Translations under genes and position numbers: made by a program
Notes under the pieces: model-generated
Database searches by the model: none
What the model was told of the DNA's origin: nothing
The model's input: the letters and a program-made list of their open reading frames with translations, nothing else
Shown here: in pieces, positions 9,166 to 18,342 of the stretch
Layout: each line of letters begins with the position of its first letter
Numbering within the stretch: the first letter of the stretch is position 1
Source: Xylanibacter rarus
GTDB taxonomy: Bacteria; Bacteroidota; Bacteroidia; Bacteroidales; Bacteroidaceae
Reading direction: 5' to 3'
NCBI RefSeq assembly: GCF_001275135.1
Contig: NZ_LFQU01000001.1
Location: 372,001 to 436,000, forward strand
DNA length: 64,000 nt

Positions 9166-9262
9166 CATAATTCATAGTTCATAATTCATAATTGGCTATT
9201 TCTTTGATTACCGATAGCCTGTCTTTTGACAAATAATTATGATTTATGAATTATGAATTATG
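9166..9262. repeat. AT-rich palindromic element upstream of trmB
   Basis: Two 28-bp arms (9166-9193 and 9235-9262) are inverted copies with 26 of 28 positions matching. Each arm is built from near-repeats of ATAATTCATA. Inside lies a second stem, GGCTAT (9194-9199) with ATAGCC (9214-9219). Part of a similar motif also occurs at 9141-9150. It could be a small inverted-repeat mobile element or a bidirectional terminator for ilvE; the right arm reaches within 12 bp of the trmB start. Confidence 0.7.
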
Positions 9263-9274
9263 ATTTATTTTAAG

Positions 9275-10045
9275 ATGAGCAAAGGAAAATTGGCTAAGTT
9301 CGCCGACATGGCGAGATATGAGAACGTGTTTCAATACCCTTATTCGGTCGTTGAGAATGTGCCTTTTGAAATGAAAGGCCACTGGCGCGACATGTATTTC
9401 CACAATGACAACCCCATTGTGCTTGAGCTGGGATGCGGCAAGGGCGAATACACCGTTGAGCTGGCAAGGCTATATCCGGATGTCAACTTCATCGGTGTCG
9501 ACATCAAGGGCGCACGTATGTGGACAGGTGCAACGCAGGCTCTTAACGACGGACTTAAGAATGTGGCATTCCTTCGCACCAACATCGAGATCATCGACCG
9601 CTTCTTCGGTCCTGACGAGGTGCAGGAGATTTGGCTCACGTTCAGCGATCCTCAGATGAAGAATGTGCGCAAGCGTCTCACCAGTACATACTTCATGGAG
9701 CGTTATCGCCGTTTTCTTGTCGACGGAGGCATCGTGCATGTCAAGACCGACAGCAATTTCCTTTTCACCTACACCACATACATGACAGAGCGCAACGCCT
9801 TCCCGGTGTTGTTCTCAACCACAGACCTTTATCATGCCGAGGGGCTTGATGTCGACACCATGCGCATACTTTCAATTCAGACGTATTATGAAAGTCAGTG
9901 GATTGAGCGCGGACTCAACATCAAGTACATGAAGTTCCGTCTTCCGTCGGCAGGCGACATGGCAGAGCCCGACGTAGAAATTCCTGTTGACGACTACCGC
10001 AGCTATAAGCGCACCCGCCGCAGCGGCGTAGACATGCGCAAGTAG
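9275..10045 (+). CDS. trmB: tRNA (guanine-N7-)-methyltransferase
   Basis: Uses S-adenosylmethionine to form 7-methylguanosine at position 46 of tRNA. The SAM-binding motif [20 protein letters not shown] is at about residues 50-69, followed by [15 protein letters not shown] and the TrmB signature [19 protein letters not shown]. The family usually has PDPxxKxxHxKRR here; this sequence keeps the pattern loosely, as in other Bacteroidales. I chose the ATG at 9275 (MSKGKLAKF, 256 residues); an in-frame ATG at 9260 would start inside the palindromic element upstream. Confidence 0.9.
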   Translation: MSKGKLAKFADMARYENVFQYPYSVVENVPFEMKGHWRDMYFHNDNPIVLELGCGKGEYTVELARLYPDVNFIGVDIKGARMWTGATQALNDGLKNVAFLRTNIEIIDRFFGPDEVQEIWLTFSDPQMKNVRKRLTSTYFMERYRRFLVDGGIVHVKTDSNFLFTYTTYMTERNAFPVLFSTTDLYHAEGLDVDTMRILSIQTYYESQWIERGLNIKYMKFRLPSAGDMAEPDVEIPVDDYRSYKRTRRSGVDMRK

Positions 10046-10276
10046 ATAGCCACGGCAGTTGTCTTGGCGGCAGTTGACTTTTGGCGCATACACAAATGTG
10101 CTAAAGTCAGGTGTGCGTTTACGCGGCAGTGTATCGACATTGCTGTCATGACATGGACATGTGTTTGTGCCTTGTCTTTTGCAGACTCTTTTCGGTCATG
10201 TCTGCCTCTTTTCATATTATATCAATGATATGCCTGTAAGAATGTTTTTACATGCACATAACTTTTTGTAACGAAG

Positions 10277-11452
10277 ATGACAGTAGAGCTTAAAGAGAAC
10301 GGCGGTCTTCCTGCCCGAATTTTGTGGACACTTGCCATTGTTGCAGGTGTGTCAGTTGCCAATATATATTACAATCAGCCGCTGCTCAACGTGATAGGCC
10401 GCGACCTGGGCGTGAGCGAGTTCAGTTCCAACCTCATAGCCATGATCACTCAGGTGGGCTATGCCGTCGGACTGCTTTTCATTGTCCCCCTTGGCGATCT
10501 CTGCCGCCGCAAGAACATAGTGCTCGTAAACTTCAGCGTGCTCGTGTTCTCGCTCCTTGCCATAGCCTGCTCAACCAGCATTTATGTTATATGGGCAGCA
10601 TCGTTTCTTACCGGTGTAGGCTCAATGATACCGCAGATATTTGTTCCGATAGCTTCGCAGTTCTCACGTCCGGAGCATAAGGGGCGCAACGTGGGCATTG
10701 TCATCTCCGGACTGCTCACAGGCATTCTTGCCTCGCGTGTGGTCAGCGGCGTGGTGGGCGATGTGCTCGGCTGGCGCGCCATGTATTTCATTGCGTCGGG
10801 GCTGATGCTCGTATGCGCCTTTGTCGTAATGAAGGTGTTGCCCGACATACGGCCTACGTTCAAGGGCTCTTACGCCAAGCTCATGGCGTCGCTCTTCTCG
10901 CTGCTGCGCGATTATCCTGCCCTGCGCGTATATTCCGTAAGAGCCGGACTGGCTTTCGGTTCGTTTCTTTCGCTTTGGGCCTGTCTGTCGTTCAAGATGG
11001 CACAGGCACCGTTCTATGCCGACAGCGACGTGGTGGGCTTTCTCGGCTTGTGCGGCATTGCCGGGGCTCTGACAGCCTCGTCGGTAGGCAAGCACGTCAG
11101 GACCGTAGGCGTGCGCCGCTTCAACTTCATTGGCTGCGCGCTTATGCTGCTTGCATGGGCATCAGTCCTGTTTCTCGGCGACACCTATGTTGGTCTGATA
11201 GCAGGCGTGATAATCATCGACATCGGCATGCAGTGCATACAGCTCAGCAATCAGGCAAGCATGTTCGAGGTATGCCCCGGAGCATCAAACAGAGTGAACA
11301 CCATATTTATGACAACATACTTTGCCGGAGGTTCTCTCGGCACATTCCTTGCCGGCACGGGCTGGCATGCCGCCTCTTGGACAGGTGTGGTGGCCGTAGG
11401 CGTATGCCTCACGCTGGCCTCACTTGCCGTAACGCTGTTCACACGTCGATGA
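10277..11452 (+). CDS. MFS family efflux transporter
   Basis: A 391-residue inner-membrane protein with 12 predicted transmembrane segments and no signal peptide. The loop after TM2 contains PLGDLCRRKNIV, the MFS signature A region, and the NIYYNQPLL motif in TM1 is typical of the drug-proton antiporter-like subgroup. Export of a toxic compound or metabolite is likely, but the substrate cannot be read from sequence. It stands alone, 231 bp after trmB. The gap between the two genes shows no clear promoter, only a CATAACTTTTTG that departs from consensus by two extra T. Confidence 0.85.
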   Translation: MTVELKENGGLPARILWTLAIVAGVSVANIYYNQPLLNVIGRDLGVSEFSSNLIAMITQVGYAVGLLFIVPLGDLCRRKNIVLVNFSVLVFSLLAIACSTSIYVIWAASFLTGVGSMIPQIFVPIASQFSRPEHKGRNVGIVISGLLTGILASRVVSGVVGDVLGWRAMYFIASGLMLVCAFVVMKVLPDIRPTFKGSYAKLMASLFSLLRDYPALRVYSVRAGLAFGSFLSLWACLSFKMAQAPFYADSDVVGFLGLCGIAGALTASSVGKHVRTVGVRRFNFIGCALMLLAWASVLFLGDTYVGLIAGVIIIDIGMQCIQLSNQASMFEVCPGASNRVNTIFMTTYFAGGSLGTFLAGTGWHAASWTGVVAVGVCLTLASLAVTLFTRR

Positions 11453-11485
11453 GCTATGGGGCAGGAGAGTGTTGTCTGAAATGTA

Positions 11486-11971
11486 AAAGGCCGCAAGTCA
11501 TATTGTGAAAGACCACATATCAGAGTGTAATATGTGGCATATTGCAGCATGAAAGGTATGCTTTTGCTTAATGGATATTACTGAAAAATATTTTTTTAAA
11601 GAAACTCATCACTCGTCACATACGCTTGTAACCTATTGGCTGATAGAGAGTTGATGTGTGACGAGTTTCTTTCTCAACTCGTCACAACGCCTCGTTCTGT
11701 GCCGTTTTTTAGCCGTAACGTGGCTCTGTAAATATGGAATTTCAGCTAAAAATATGTTATATGCTGCTCTGTGATGAGTTGAAAATGCAACTCGTCACAC
11801 GGTAAATGGTTGGCTTGCAGCGAGTTAAAGCCTGTTGTGACGAGTGATGAGTTTTTTTAAAAAACTTTTTTGCTGTTTTACTTCTTGCCATTTACTGATT
11901 TCGGTTGACTTCAAGCAGGGCTTTGTCTGATTTTAGTAGACTTATGTGAACGTTGGTGTCTGTTATCGGTT
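11486..11971. repeat. Palindromic dispersed element, copy 1
   Basis: The core is bounded by a perfect 19-bp inverted repeat, AAACTCATCACTCGTCACA at 11602-11620 and its reverse complement at 11836-11854. Inside are two further hairpins on the same core word: 11657-11686 (TGTGACGAGTT / AACTCGTCACA) and 11771-11798 (GTGATGAGTTG / CAACTCGTCAC, one T-G pair). Flanks shared with copy 2 extend the element: AAAGGCCGC at 11486-11494, a CCACATAT/ATATGTGG hairpin at 11513-11537, GTATGCTTTTGC at 11556-11567, and CTGTTATCGGTT at 11960-11971. No gene fits inside. It fills most of the gap between the MFS gene and the fimbrial locus. Confidence 0.85.
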
Positions 11972-12180
11972 ATTGCCATGATTTTGATTAAACGGGATGT
12001 AGCCTATAGCCCGGTTAGTGTTTAAAATAATTCCTGACGTTCTGCGACATCATGTGTAAATTTTATGTTTACAGATTAGATTGCTGTCGGAAATTTTTTT
12101 AATATTGTTAAAACTATCGGACACTAGTTAATAAGATTTAATATATATAAGTGGAATAGATTATTCAATTTAAAAAGGTT

Positions 12181-12188
12181 TAACTTTG
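12181..12188 (+). promoter_or_regulatory. -7 element of the fimbrial locus promoter
   Basis: TAACTTTG is an exact -7 consensus 26 bp before the DUF3575 start. No TTTG is found at the expected -33 position (about 12158), so this promoter may need an activator. A small palindrome, TGTAAA-N7-TTTACA at 12055-12073, lies about 110 bp upstream and could be an operator; that link is only a guess. Confidence 0.6.
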
Positions 12189-12214
12189 CAGCACTTACTA
12201 GATTATTAATAAGA

Positions 12215-12800
12215 ATGTCAAGATTTTTAAAATTAGCTTTAGTGTTGGGCATGCTGTTTTTGACCGATACAATTACTATAACTGCTCAAAATTTGGCAGT
12301 TAAGACAAATGTTTTGTATTGGACAACAGCAACGTTTAATGCATCTGTTGAAACACGTCTGTCGTCAAAGTGGACTCTTGATGTTTCGGCGGGTTACAAT
12401 CCGTTCACATTTTCTGATAACAAAAAGTTGAAGCATTTTGCCATTCAGCCTGAGGCACGCTATTGGCTCTGTTCTCCTTTTTCGGGGCATTTTGTAGGTG
12501 CCAACCTGCTTTATTCCCATTATAATGCCGGCGGAGTGAAGATGCCTTTCGGCAGTTTTTTCAGACCTTGAGAAGTACAGGTTCCAGGGTGACCTTGGTG
12601 CCGTAGGCCTTGTCTATGGTTACAGCTGGATGTTGCCCGGAAAGCGATGGAGCATAGAGGGCGTTGTCGGCCTTGGATATGGCATAACCCGTTATGACAA
12701 ATATGCATGTGCTGTGTGCGGAAGCAAAATTGGTGAAGACACAAAGGGTGTTTTCATGCCTACTAAACTTGCAATCTCTGTTATATATTACATTAAGTAA
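12215..12800 (+). pseudogene. DUF3575 family protein, frameshifted
   Basis: First gene of the fimbrial locus. The opening frame gives a signal peptide (to about residue 24, ITAQ) and the DUF3575 pattern LAVKTNVLYWTTATFNASVE, then stops at 12571 after 118 residues. From 12567 another frame continues the family without a break (LEKYRFQGDLGAVGLVYGYS) to a stop at 12798-12800. Deleting one T from the six-T run at 12556-12561 restores an open frame of 194 residues reading GSFSDLEKYRFQG across the joint. DUF3575 proteins are outer-membrane beta-barrel-like proteins found with fimbriae. The lesion may be real decay, slippage-based phase variation or a sequencing error. Confidence 0.8.
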
Positions 12801-12876
12801 GTCGCATTGATGATTTCTGTCGGTGTGATTTTATTTTGCATACTCGACTAATTTAATACAATCTCAAGATACAACA

Positions 12877-14238
12877 ATGATGAGATCTTTAAGTTCAATT
12901 CTTTTACTGGCATTGGGCTCATCTGTCTGTAATGCGTCCGCATTGCGCGGCAACGGCGTTGATGCTCAGTGGATAGACTCTACGGCTCTCAGGCTGTCGT
13001 TCGTGTTGACTGAAGGCGATTCGGTAGGCAGCAATTATGCCGTTATAGCCACGCCCCGTCTTGTAACTGCTAAGGGCGACACCCTGCTGCTGAAGCCGAC
13101 TGTGTTCAGAGGCAAGCGCAACATGCGCTACACGGAGCGTGCACGATTTTATAATAATGCTCAGCAGGCCACGGCAGATGAGGTGGCTTTAGGCTCGGAA
13201 GTTAGGTATGACGTCATGCTCAGGCGTGCCGACAGTCCCTGGATATGGGAGGATAAAGTATACCTCGACGTGGCACGCGAGAAAGAAGGATGCTGCAATG
13301 TTGAGGATATGGCCGGAAGGCGTATGGGTGATATGGTGTATGTGCCGCAGTTTGTGCCCGCACTTGCCGTTGTTGAGGACAATGCAGGCAAGGCTGGTGA
13401 GCTGCAGAAGGATAATCCGGTGCTGATGCACGTATCGCAGTATAAGCCCTACGACAATACGCGCATACTGCGCAAGGAGAAGGGGGCTTTGTATGTTCAT
13501 TATCCTCTGAACAGTTCGGAGCTGAAACGTGACTTCCGCGACAACGCACAGACGCTCGACCGTATTGTTGACATTACGCGCAGCATAATGGCCGACTCTA
13601 CATCGTCGGTTAAGATCATACAGATTGTTGGTCTGGCTTCTGTTGAAGGTTCACAGAAAAACAATGTCAGTCTGGCAGGGCGGCGTGCCGATGCCCTGAA
13701 GGCGTATATACAGAAGAGGGTGAAAATATCAGATAAGCTGTTTGACTGCGCCAATGGCGGCGAGGCATGGACCGAGCTGCGCGACCAGATAGCCGACGGC
13801 AGCTTTGATGGGCGCGACGAGCTTCTGCACATAATAGATACGGAGAAAAATCCGGATAAGCGCGAACAGATGATAAGACAGCTAGACGGTGGACGTCCGT
13901 ATGCGTATCTGCGCGACAACGTGTTGAGCGACCAGCGCAATTCGGGCTATCTGCGGATATATTATGACTATGTGCCCGACACGGCGGCCAAGACCATAAA
14001 CGAGGCTACAGAACTGATGCAGGAGGAGAAATATGACGAAGCTCTCAGAAAACTGCTTACAGTTAAGGACGACAAGAGAGCCTTCAGTCCGCTTGGAGTG
14101 GCTTACTACATGACAGGCAACAGGCAGAAAGGTCTGGAGTATATGAAGCGTGCCGCAGCCGACGGAAACGTACAGGCTAAGCGAAACCTTGAGCAGTATG
14201 AAGCTATAATGAAGGCGGAACAGCTGAAAGAGAAATAA
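12877..14238 (+). CDS. DUF3868 / OmpA-like fimbria-associated protein
   Basis: A 453-residue exported protein with a signal peptide at residues 1-20. The N-terminal half (about 25-190) matches my recollection of DUF3868, which pairs with DUF3575 at Bacteroidales fimbrial loci. Residues about 215-330 resemble an OmpA C-terminal peptidoglycan-binding domain (IVGLASVEGSQKNNVSLAGRRADAL), and the last 80 residues contain TPR/Sel1-like helices (NEATELMQEEKYDEAL; AYYMTGNRQKGLEYMKRAA). It probably anchors or scaffolds fimbria assembly at the outer membrane and cell wall. It lies 76 bp after the frameshifted gene and 40 bp before the major fimbrillin. Confidence 0.8.
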   Translation: MMRSLSSILLLALGSSVCNASALRGNGVDAQWIDSTALRLSFVLTEGDSVGSNYAVIATPRLVTAKGDTLLLKPTVFRGKRNMRYTERARFYNNAQQATADEVALGSEVRYDVMLRRADSPWIWEDKVYLDVAREKEGCCNVEDMAGRRMGDMVYVPQFVPALAVVEDNAGKAGELQKDNPVLMHVSQYKPYDNTRILRKEKGALYVHYPLNSSELKRDFRDNAQTLDRIVDITRSIMADSTSSVKIIQIVGLASVEGSQKNNVSLAGRRADALKAYIQKRVKISDKLFDCANGGEAWTELRDQIADGSFDGRDELLHIIDTEKNPDKREQMIRQLDGGRPYAYLRDNVLSDQRNSGYLRIYYDYVPDTAAKTINEATELMQEEKYDEALRKLLTVKDDKRAFSPLGVAYYMTGNRQKGLEYMKRAAADGNVQAKRNLEQYEAIMKAEQLKEK

Positions 14239-14278
14239 ACAACAAAATATTATAACTTAATTAAATTAATTATTCTTT

Positions 14279-15955
14279 ATGAAAAAGTTTTATAACAGAA
14301 ATTTTGCCTATGGAGCAGCAGCGCTGCTTATTGGCGCAGTGAGTTTCACTGCATGCTCTTCTGAGGATGAGTTGTCTAACACCAATCCAACCTATGATGG
14401 AGAGAGCGTAAAAACACAGTTTGCAATTAATATTCCTGCAGCAGCTAAGACGAGGATGACAGGAGAGTACACCCAGCAGGATGGAAACTTCCTCGGTATG
14501 AAAGATATAAAGCTGATACCTTTTGCCTCAATGCCTGCATCAGGAACAGAGTCGAATCTTGGTTCTGTTATTACTTTGGGTAATATCAGTGACAATCTGT
14601 CTGCAACTTCTAACGCTAAGGTTTATAATGATGTTGCCATTCCTGTAGGTACAGGTGCTGTAATCCTTTATGGTCAGGCAAATAAGGAGGCAGGAACTAA
14701 TTTTGATAAAGGTGCAGTAACAATGCCGAGCGATTATTCTGTTTTGTCAAATATTAAATTTTCTCCTGTAAATATAACAACCAACGAGACAGACGCAAAG
14801 GCTACGGCATTGGCTGCATGGATGACATCTGTAGCAAATGCTGAAGGTTGGGATGCTGCCGGAGAAGGTACGTTGAAAGATTTGCGTGATGAGTTTCTGA
14901 AAACGACTGTAGGTTCTTCTAACAGTGTATTGTGCCTGATGCAGTATCTTTATAATGCTTTGGCAAAAGAAGACGGTGCTGAGGCTACAGCTATTAAGGC
15001 TGCTATTAAGGCCGGTAATGGTGTTGTAGAGTCTGATGGAAAACTGAGCTATGGAGAAGGCTCTTCATTGGCCGGTTATCCTGAAAATATAAATCTGCCT
15101 GATGGTGCAGCCCAGGTTGTATGGAACTCGACAAAATTTGATGTTGTTGCAGCTTCAGGAAATACAGGAATTAATGTTGCATCATTAGACAGCTATGTTT
15201 ATCCTGCAGCTTTATGTTATTACGTGAATAGCAATGTGAAGACTGCTGATACAGAAGTTGATATGGACGCCGCTTCTGATTGGACAGCGATTGTTGGATC
15301 AATGACAGGCAGCTCTGTGGCTCCGACAACTCGTTCGATAGCAATTGAACAGCCCATTAATTATGGAGTTGGCCGTCTTTCAACTCAGGTTAAGTTTGGC
15401 GCACAGCGTGTTCCTGACTCAAAGGATGATGGTCATAATAGTTCTGTTGTTGAAATTCCCGGTGAAGGATTTAAGATTACAGGTATATTGATTGGCGGAC
15501 AGGGCGAAGTTGGCTGGAATTATATACCGACAGCAACTGGCAGCAAAACAATATATGATAAGTCTATGACAGAAGGAATGTGTGCAAAATATTCTTCTGA
15601 TTTTACAGGTGCAATAACCAACTATACTTTGGCTTTTGAAACAGAGTCAAATAAGGATGTCAATGTGGCTATAGAACTTGTGAACGGTGATAAAGATTTT
15701 TATGGCAAAGACGGTATGATAATTCCTGCTGGCGGTAAATTTTATTTAGTTGGACAATTGAAGTCAAGCGCAGCTACTGAAACTGGCGAAAAAATCTTTA
15801 AACAAGACTATAATACTATTGCCAAATTTAATATTACAAATCTGAAGTCAGCTTATAATGGTCTGCCTGATCTTCGCACACCGTCATTACAGCTCGGTAT
15901 GTCTGTTGATTTGAATTGGGAAGAAGGCCATACGTTTGACGTAGATATTCAATAA
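14279..15955 (+). CDS. Mfa1/FimA-like major fimbrillin lipoprotein
   Basis: A 558-residue probable fimbrial shaft subunit. It has a lipoprotein signal peptide with lipobox FTAC (Cys26) followed by SSEDE. Fimbrillins of this type are lipidated, carried to the outer membrane, cleaved by an Arg protease (Rgp in Porphyromonas) and polymerised by strand exchange; candidate arginines lie near residues 58-62 (KTRMTGEY). The C-terminus LGMSVDLNWEEGHTFDVDIQ parallels that of the next gene. Codon use is more A+T-rich than in the housekeeping genes. Its position after the DUF3868 gene and before an Mfa2/FimB homologue supports the role. Which chain is cleaved, and where, is inference. Confidence 0.75.
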   Translation: MKKFYNRNFAYGAAALLIGAVSFTACSSEDELSNTNPTYDGESVKTQFAINIPAAAKTRMTGEYTQQDGNFLGMKDIKLIPFASMPASGTESNLGSVITLGNISDNLSATSNAKVYNDVAIPVGTGAVILYGQANKEAGTNFDKGAVTMPSDYSVLSNIKFSPVNITTNETDAKATALAAWMTSVANAEGWDAAGEGTLKDLRDEFLKTTVGSSNSVLCLMQYLYNALAKEDGAEATAIKAAIKAGNGVVESDGKLSYGEGSSLAGYPENINLPDGAAQVVWNSTKFDVVAASGNTGINVASLDSYVYPAALCYYVNSNVKTADTEVDMDAASDWTAIVGSMTGSSVAPTTRSIAIEQPINYGVGRLSTQVKFGAQRVPDSKDDGHNSSVVEIPGEGFKITGILIGGQGEVGWNYIPTATGSKTIYDKSMTEGMCAKYSSDFTGAITNYTLAFETESNKDVNVAIELVNGDKDFYGKDGMIIPAGGKFYLVGQLKSSAATETGEKIFKQDYNTIAKFNITNLKSAYNGLPDLRTPSLQLGMSVDLNWEEGHTFDVDIQ

Positions 15956-16006
15956 TACAAATGATCTTTTTGTCCTGAAAGGATTTTTTGTATAAAATGC
16001 TAACCA

Positions 16007-16034
16007 GGCGGCAGCCTTTCGTAGGGCTTCCGCC
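16007..16034 (+). promoter_or_regulatory. Hairpin after the major fimbrillin gene
   Basis: GGCGGCAGCC pairs with GGGCTTCCGCC around a 7-nt loop in the 153-bp gap before the Mfa2/FimB gene. No T-run follows, so it is not a classic terminator; it could stabilise the upstream mRNA or attenuate so that the major subunit exceeds the minor ones. A short stem with a T-run (TCCTGAAAGGATTTTTT near 15972-15989) precedes it. Confidence 0.45.
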
Positions 16035-16108
16035 TACAACCGGAAAACGCTTGCGGATAACCGTTAATCTTCCGTGAGTGCGGTGATTTAGAAAAAGAAG
16101 AAATAATA

Positions 16109-17155
16109 ATGGTGTTAAGAATGATGACGAAGCGTAAAAATAAGAATTATTGTTCAAAGTTTTGTGCAGGATTGTCGGCATTGCTGTTGTCAGCGTTTCC
16201 GTTGTCCTTTGTTTCGTGTATAGATGAAGATTTGTCGCGTTGCGGTGTAAACTATTCCGTTGATTATCGTTTGGAATTATCCGCATCACTTCGTCAGACG
16301 CTCGACCAGCAGCTTACCACACCGGCAGAACGGCAACTGGCTGCGGCATTGCGTTCTGATATGACTGACATTATGAGCGAGCGTGCCGCTGTGATGGATC
16401 TGTCGTTCTTTACATTAGAAGACGGCAACTTGGCTCAGCATCAGACCGTTGAGCCTGATGCCAACAGTCTGTCAATGACCATCTATATGAACCGTGGCGA
16501 CTACCACAATATAGCCCTTGCAGCTACTCATTCTGTCAGTGAGGTAACTATCAGCGGCGCATCAACCTACACAGGCATCAGTCTGCGCCAGGCACAGGCC
16601 GATACGCTCGACTCACACAGTGCTGCTATCTATATGGGATATGGCCGTATGCTTATGGACAATGTTTTTGGACATTTCTATGTGCCCTTATATATGGTCA
16701 ACTCAGTACCTGTGCTGGTTGTAAATCCAAACAATTCACCGGCAAAGGCACTTGTGGCGTATACACGCCGCACGTCGTCAGGTCTGCATTGTTCAGACAG
16801 CACTTTTGTATACGACAATGAGGCCGTAATCAGGACACACCGCACGGAAGGCGGCGGACTGCTTGCGTTCCATTCTGTATGTTTCCCGTCGGCAAATACT
16901 GCAAAATCACGTGCAACAGACGACCCCACAGTGGCTGAGGGAAGTATATGGGAAATGGATCTGATAACACAGATGCCCGACGGAAAATATGTCAAGAACA
17001 CACTGTATATGAAAAATCCGCTTAAGGCAGGCGAGATGCAGGTGATAAAAGTGAAGCTGAATGATGAAGGCGGTGTTGTGACAGAAAATCCCGAAGTCGG
17101 TGTATCGGTTGAGTTGGATTGGAAGCCCGGAGGCGATTTTGATATTGAAATTTGA
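16109..17155 (+). CDS. FimB/Mfa2 family fimbrial anchor subunit
   Basis: A 348-residue lipoprotein that in Porphyromonas anchors the fimbria to the outer membrane and limits its length. The hallmark SCIDEDLSRCG, a lipobox cysteine followed by the family's acidic run and second cysteine, is at about residues 36-46. The body is two beta-sandwich-like domains and the C-terminus ends ELDWKPGGDFDIEI. Start choice is uncertain: ATGs at 16109, 16121 and 16124 are all in frame, and the last (MTKRKNKNY) gives a more usual signal peptide. It follows the major fimbrillin by 153 bp. Confidence 0.82.
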   Translation: MVLRMMTKRKNKNYCSKFCAGLSALLLSAFPLSFVSCIDEDLSRCGVNYSVDYRLELSASLRQTLDQQLTTPAERQLAAALRSDMTDIMSERAAVMDLSFFTLEDGNLAQHQTVEPDANSLSMTIYMNRGDYHNIALAATHSVSEVTISGASTYTGISLRQAQADTLDSHSAAIYMGYGRMLMDNVFGHFYVPLYMVNSVPVLVVNPNNSPAKALVAYTRRTSSGLHCSDSTFVYDNEAVIRTHRTEGGGLLAFHSVCFPSANTAKSRATDDPTVAEGSIWEMDLITQMPDGKYVKNTLYMKNPLKAGEMQVIKVKLNDEGGVVTENPEVGVSVELDWKPGGDFDIEI

Positions 17156-17221
17156 TGATGTTATAGCAGAACCTTCCGGAATAATTTATGTAAGTAAAAT
17201 AAAGAAAATACACGTTCAGAC

Positions 17222-18229
17222 ATGAGGTATATCTCTAAAATACATGTTCTTTTATGTGCCGCAGCTTTAGCCATAACGGCATGCCAAAGCGAAGACTCTA
17301 TTTCGCCGGAGACTGATATGGAAACGGTCAAACTTCTTGTGACAGTTCCTGCGACGTCAGGGCTGACGCGTATAGGTGATCCGGGGACGGGCGTGGAAGA
17401 AGGATCTGACTGGGACAGGCTGGCGGTGATATTGGCGTATAAAGACGGACCGTATGTGCAAAAAACAATTATAACAAAAGATGATTTTGACAAACTTCCT
17501 AATTATGACGGCCGTGAAGGAGTAAAACTTCTTACTGTCGATGCACAAATTGGTTCTGCATATATTTACGGCGTAACATACAGCAGTGATGCTCAGTATA
17601 ACCCGGAACAAAGCATAAGTGACTGTAAAGATAATGAGCAGGTGAAAGCCTTGACAATATCTAATGATTATGCCGGAACAGACGATAATGCTTCAGCTAA
17701 GTTTGTCAGCGTAGCCACCGGGTATTATAAAACTGCTGTTAGCGGCGACCAGCCGGCTCTGTTTGAAATACAAGTTGGCGGTACGGGTGAGATAGGCAGC
17801 ATACCGACAATGACGCTTACCCGTCTTGCCTCTAAAATAGACATACAGTGGGATGCTGCTGATGCATACGATCAAGGATATACAGATGTGAAGGTTACAG
17901 ATTTTACATATAAAGGAAAGGAATATGGCCGATTGTTCCCGGAGATTACAGGTGTGACACCGGATAATCAAGATAAATCATGGACATTCTATAACACCTC
18001 AGAGATAAGTCAGCGCAACGGTCGCGTGTATCATTATACGTTCACTGATGGTGCAACGACACCGAGTGTGACATTTAATATTTCTGCAAGAAAAGACGGC
18101 AATGATATTACCGGAAGCGGATATACAATGAATTTCAGTTATGTCTTGCAGCAGGCCGCCTGGTATAAGGTTAACGCAACGATAAAGGGCGTAACCGGCA
18201 GTGGAAGTATCACGCTGAGCATGAATTGA
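17222..18229 (+). CDS. Fimbrillin-like minor subunit lipoprotein
   Basis: A 335-residue lipoprotein with signal peptide and lipobox ITAC (Cys21), then QSEDS. After a short linker it reads like the fimbrillin N-terminal domain (KLLVTVPATSGLTRIGDPGTG), where the TR pair is a plausible Arg-protease cleavage site as in FimA-type subunits. The C-terminus SGSITLSMN forms a predicted beta strand. Placement between the anchor and the giant protein suggests an accessory subunit joining shaft and tip. The exact family is not certain from sequence. Confidence 0.7.
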   Translation: MRYISKIHVLLCAAALAITACQSEDSISPETDMETVKLLVTVPATSGLTRIGDPGTGVEEGSDWDRLAVILAYKDGPYVQKTIITKDDFDKLPNYDGREGVKLLTVDAQIGSAYIYGVTYSSDAQYNPEQSISDCKDNEQVKALTISNDYAGTDDNASAKFVSVATGYYKTAVSGDQPALFEIQVGGTGEIGSIPTMTLTRLASKIDIQWDAADAYDQGYTDVKVTDFTYKGKEYGRLFPEITGVTPDNQDKSWTFYNTSEISQRNGRVYHYTFTDGATTPSVTFNISARKDGNDITGSGYTMNFSYVLQQAAWYKVNATIKGVTGSGSITLSMN

Positions 18230-18342
18230 GCCGGCAGACATGAATAAAAACTGACATACTGAGAAATTGATAATATCAGTAAAGACAACAAAAAATATTA
18301 ATGTAGCAGTATCTGCAAAGATAATCGTAAAAGAATAATGAA

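Noticed and set aside
10240-10275. CATAACTTTTTG before the MFS gene as a promoter
   Set aside because: Two extra T break the TAnnTTTG consensus and no -33 box fits.
11602-11854. CRISPR array, because of repeated short words
   Set aside because: Repeats are inverted rather than direct with equal spacers, only a few copies per locus, and no cas genes are present.
12055-12073. Short palindrome upstream of the fimbrial operon as an invertible-promoter repeat
   Set aside because: Only 6-bp arms 7 bp apart, with no second copy flanking the -7 element; at most an operator.
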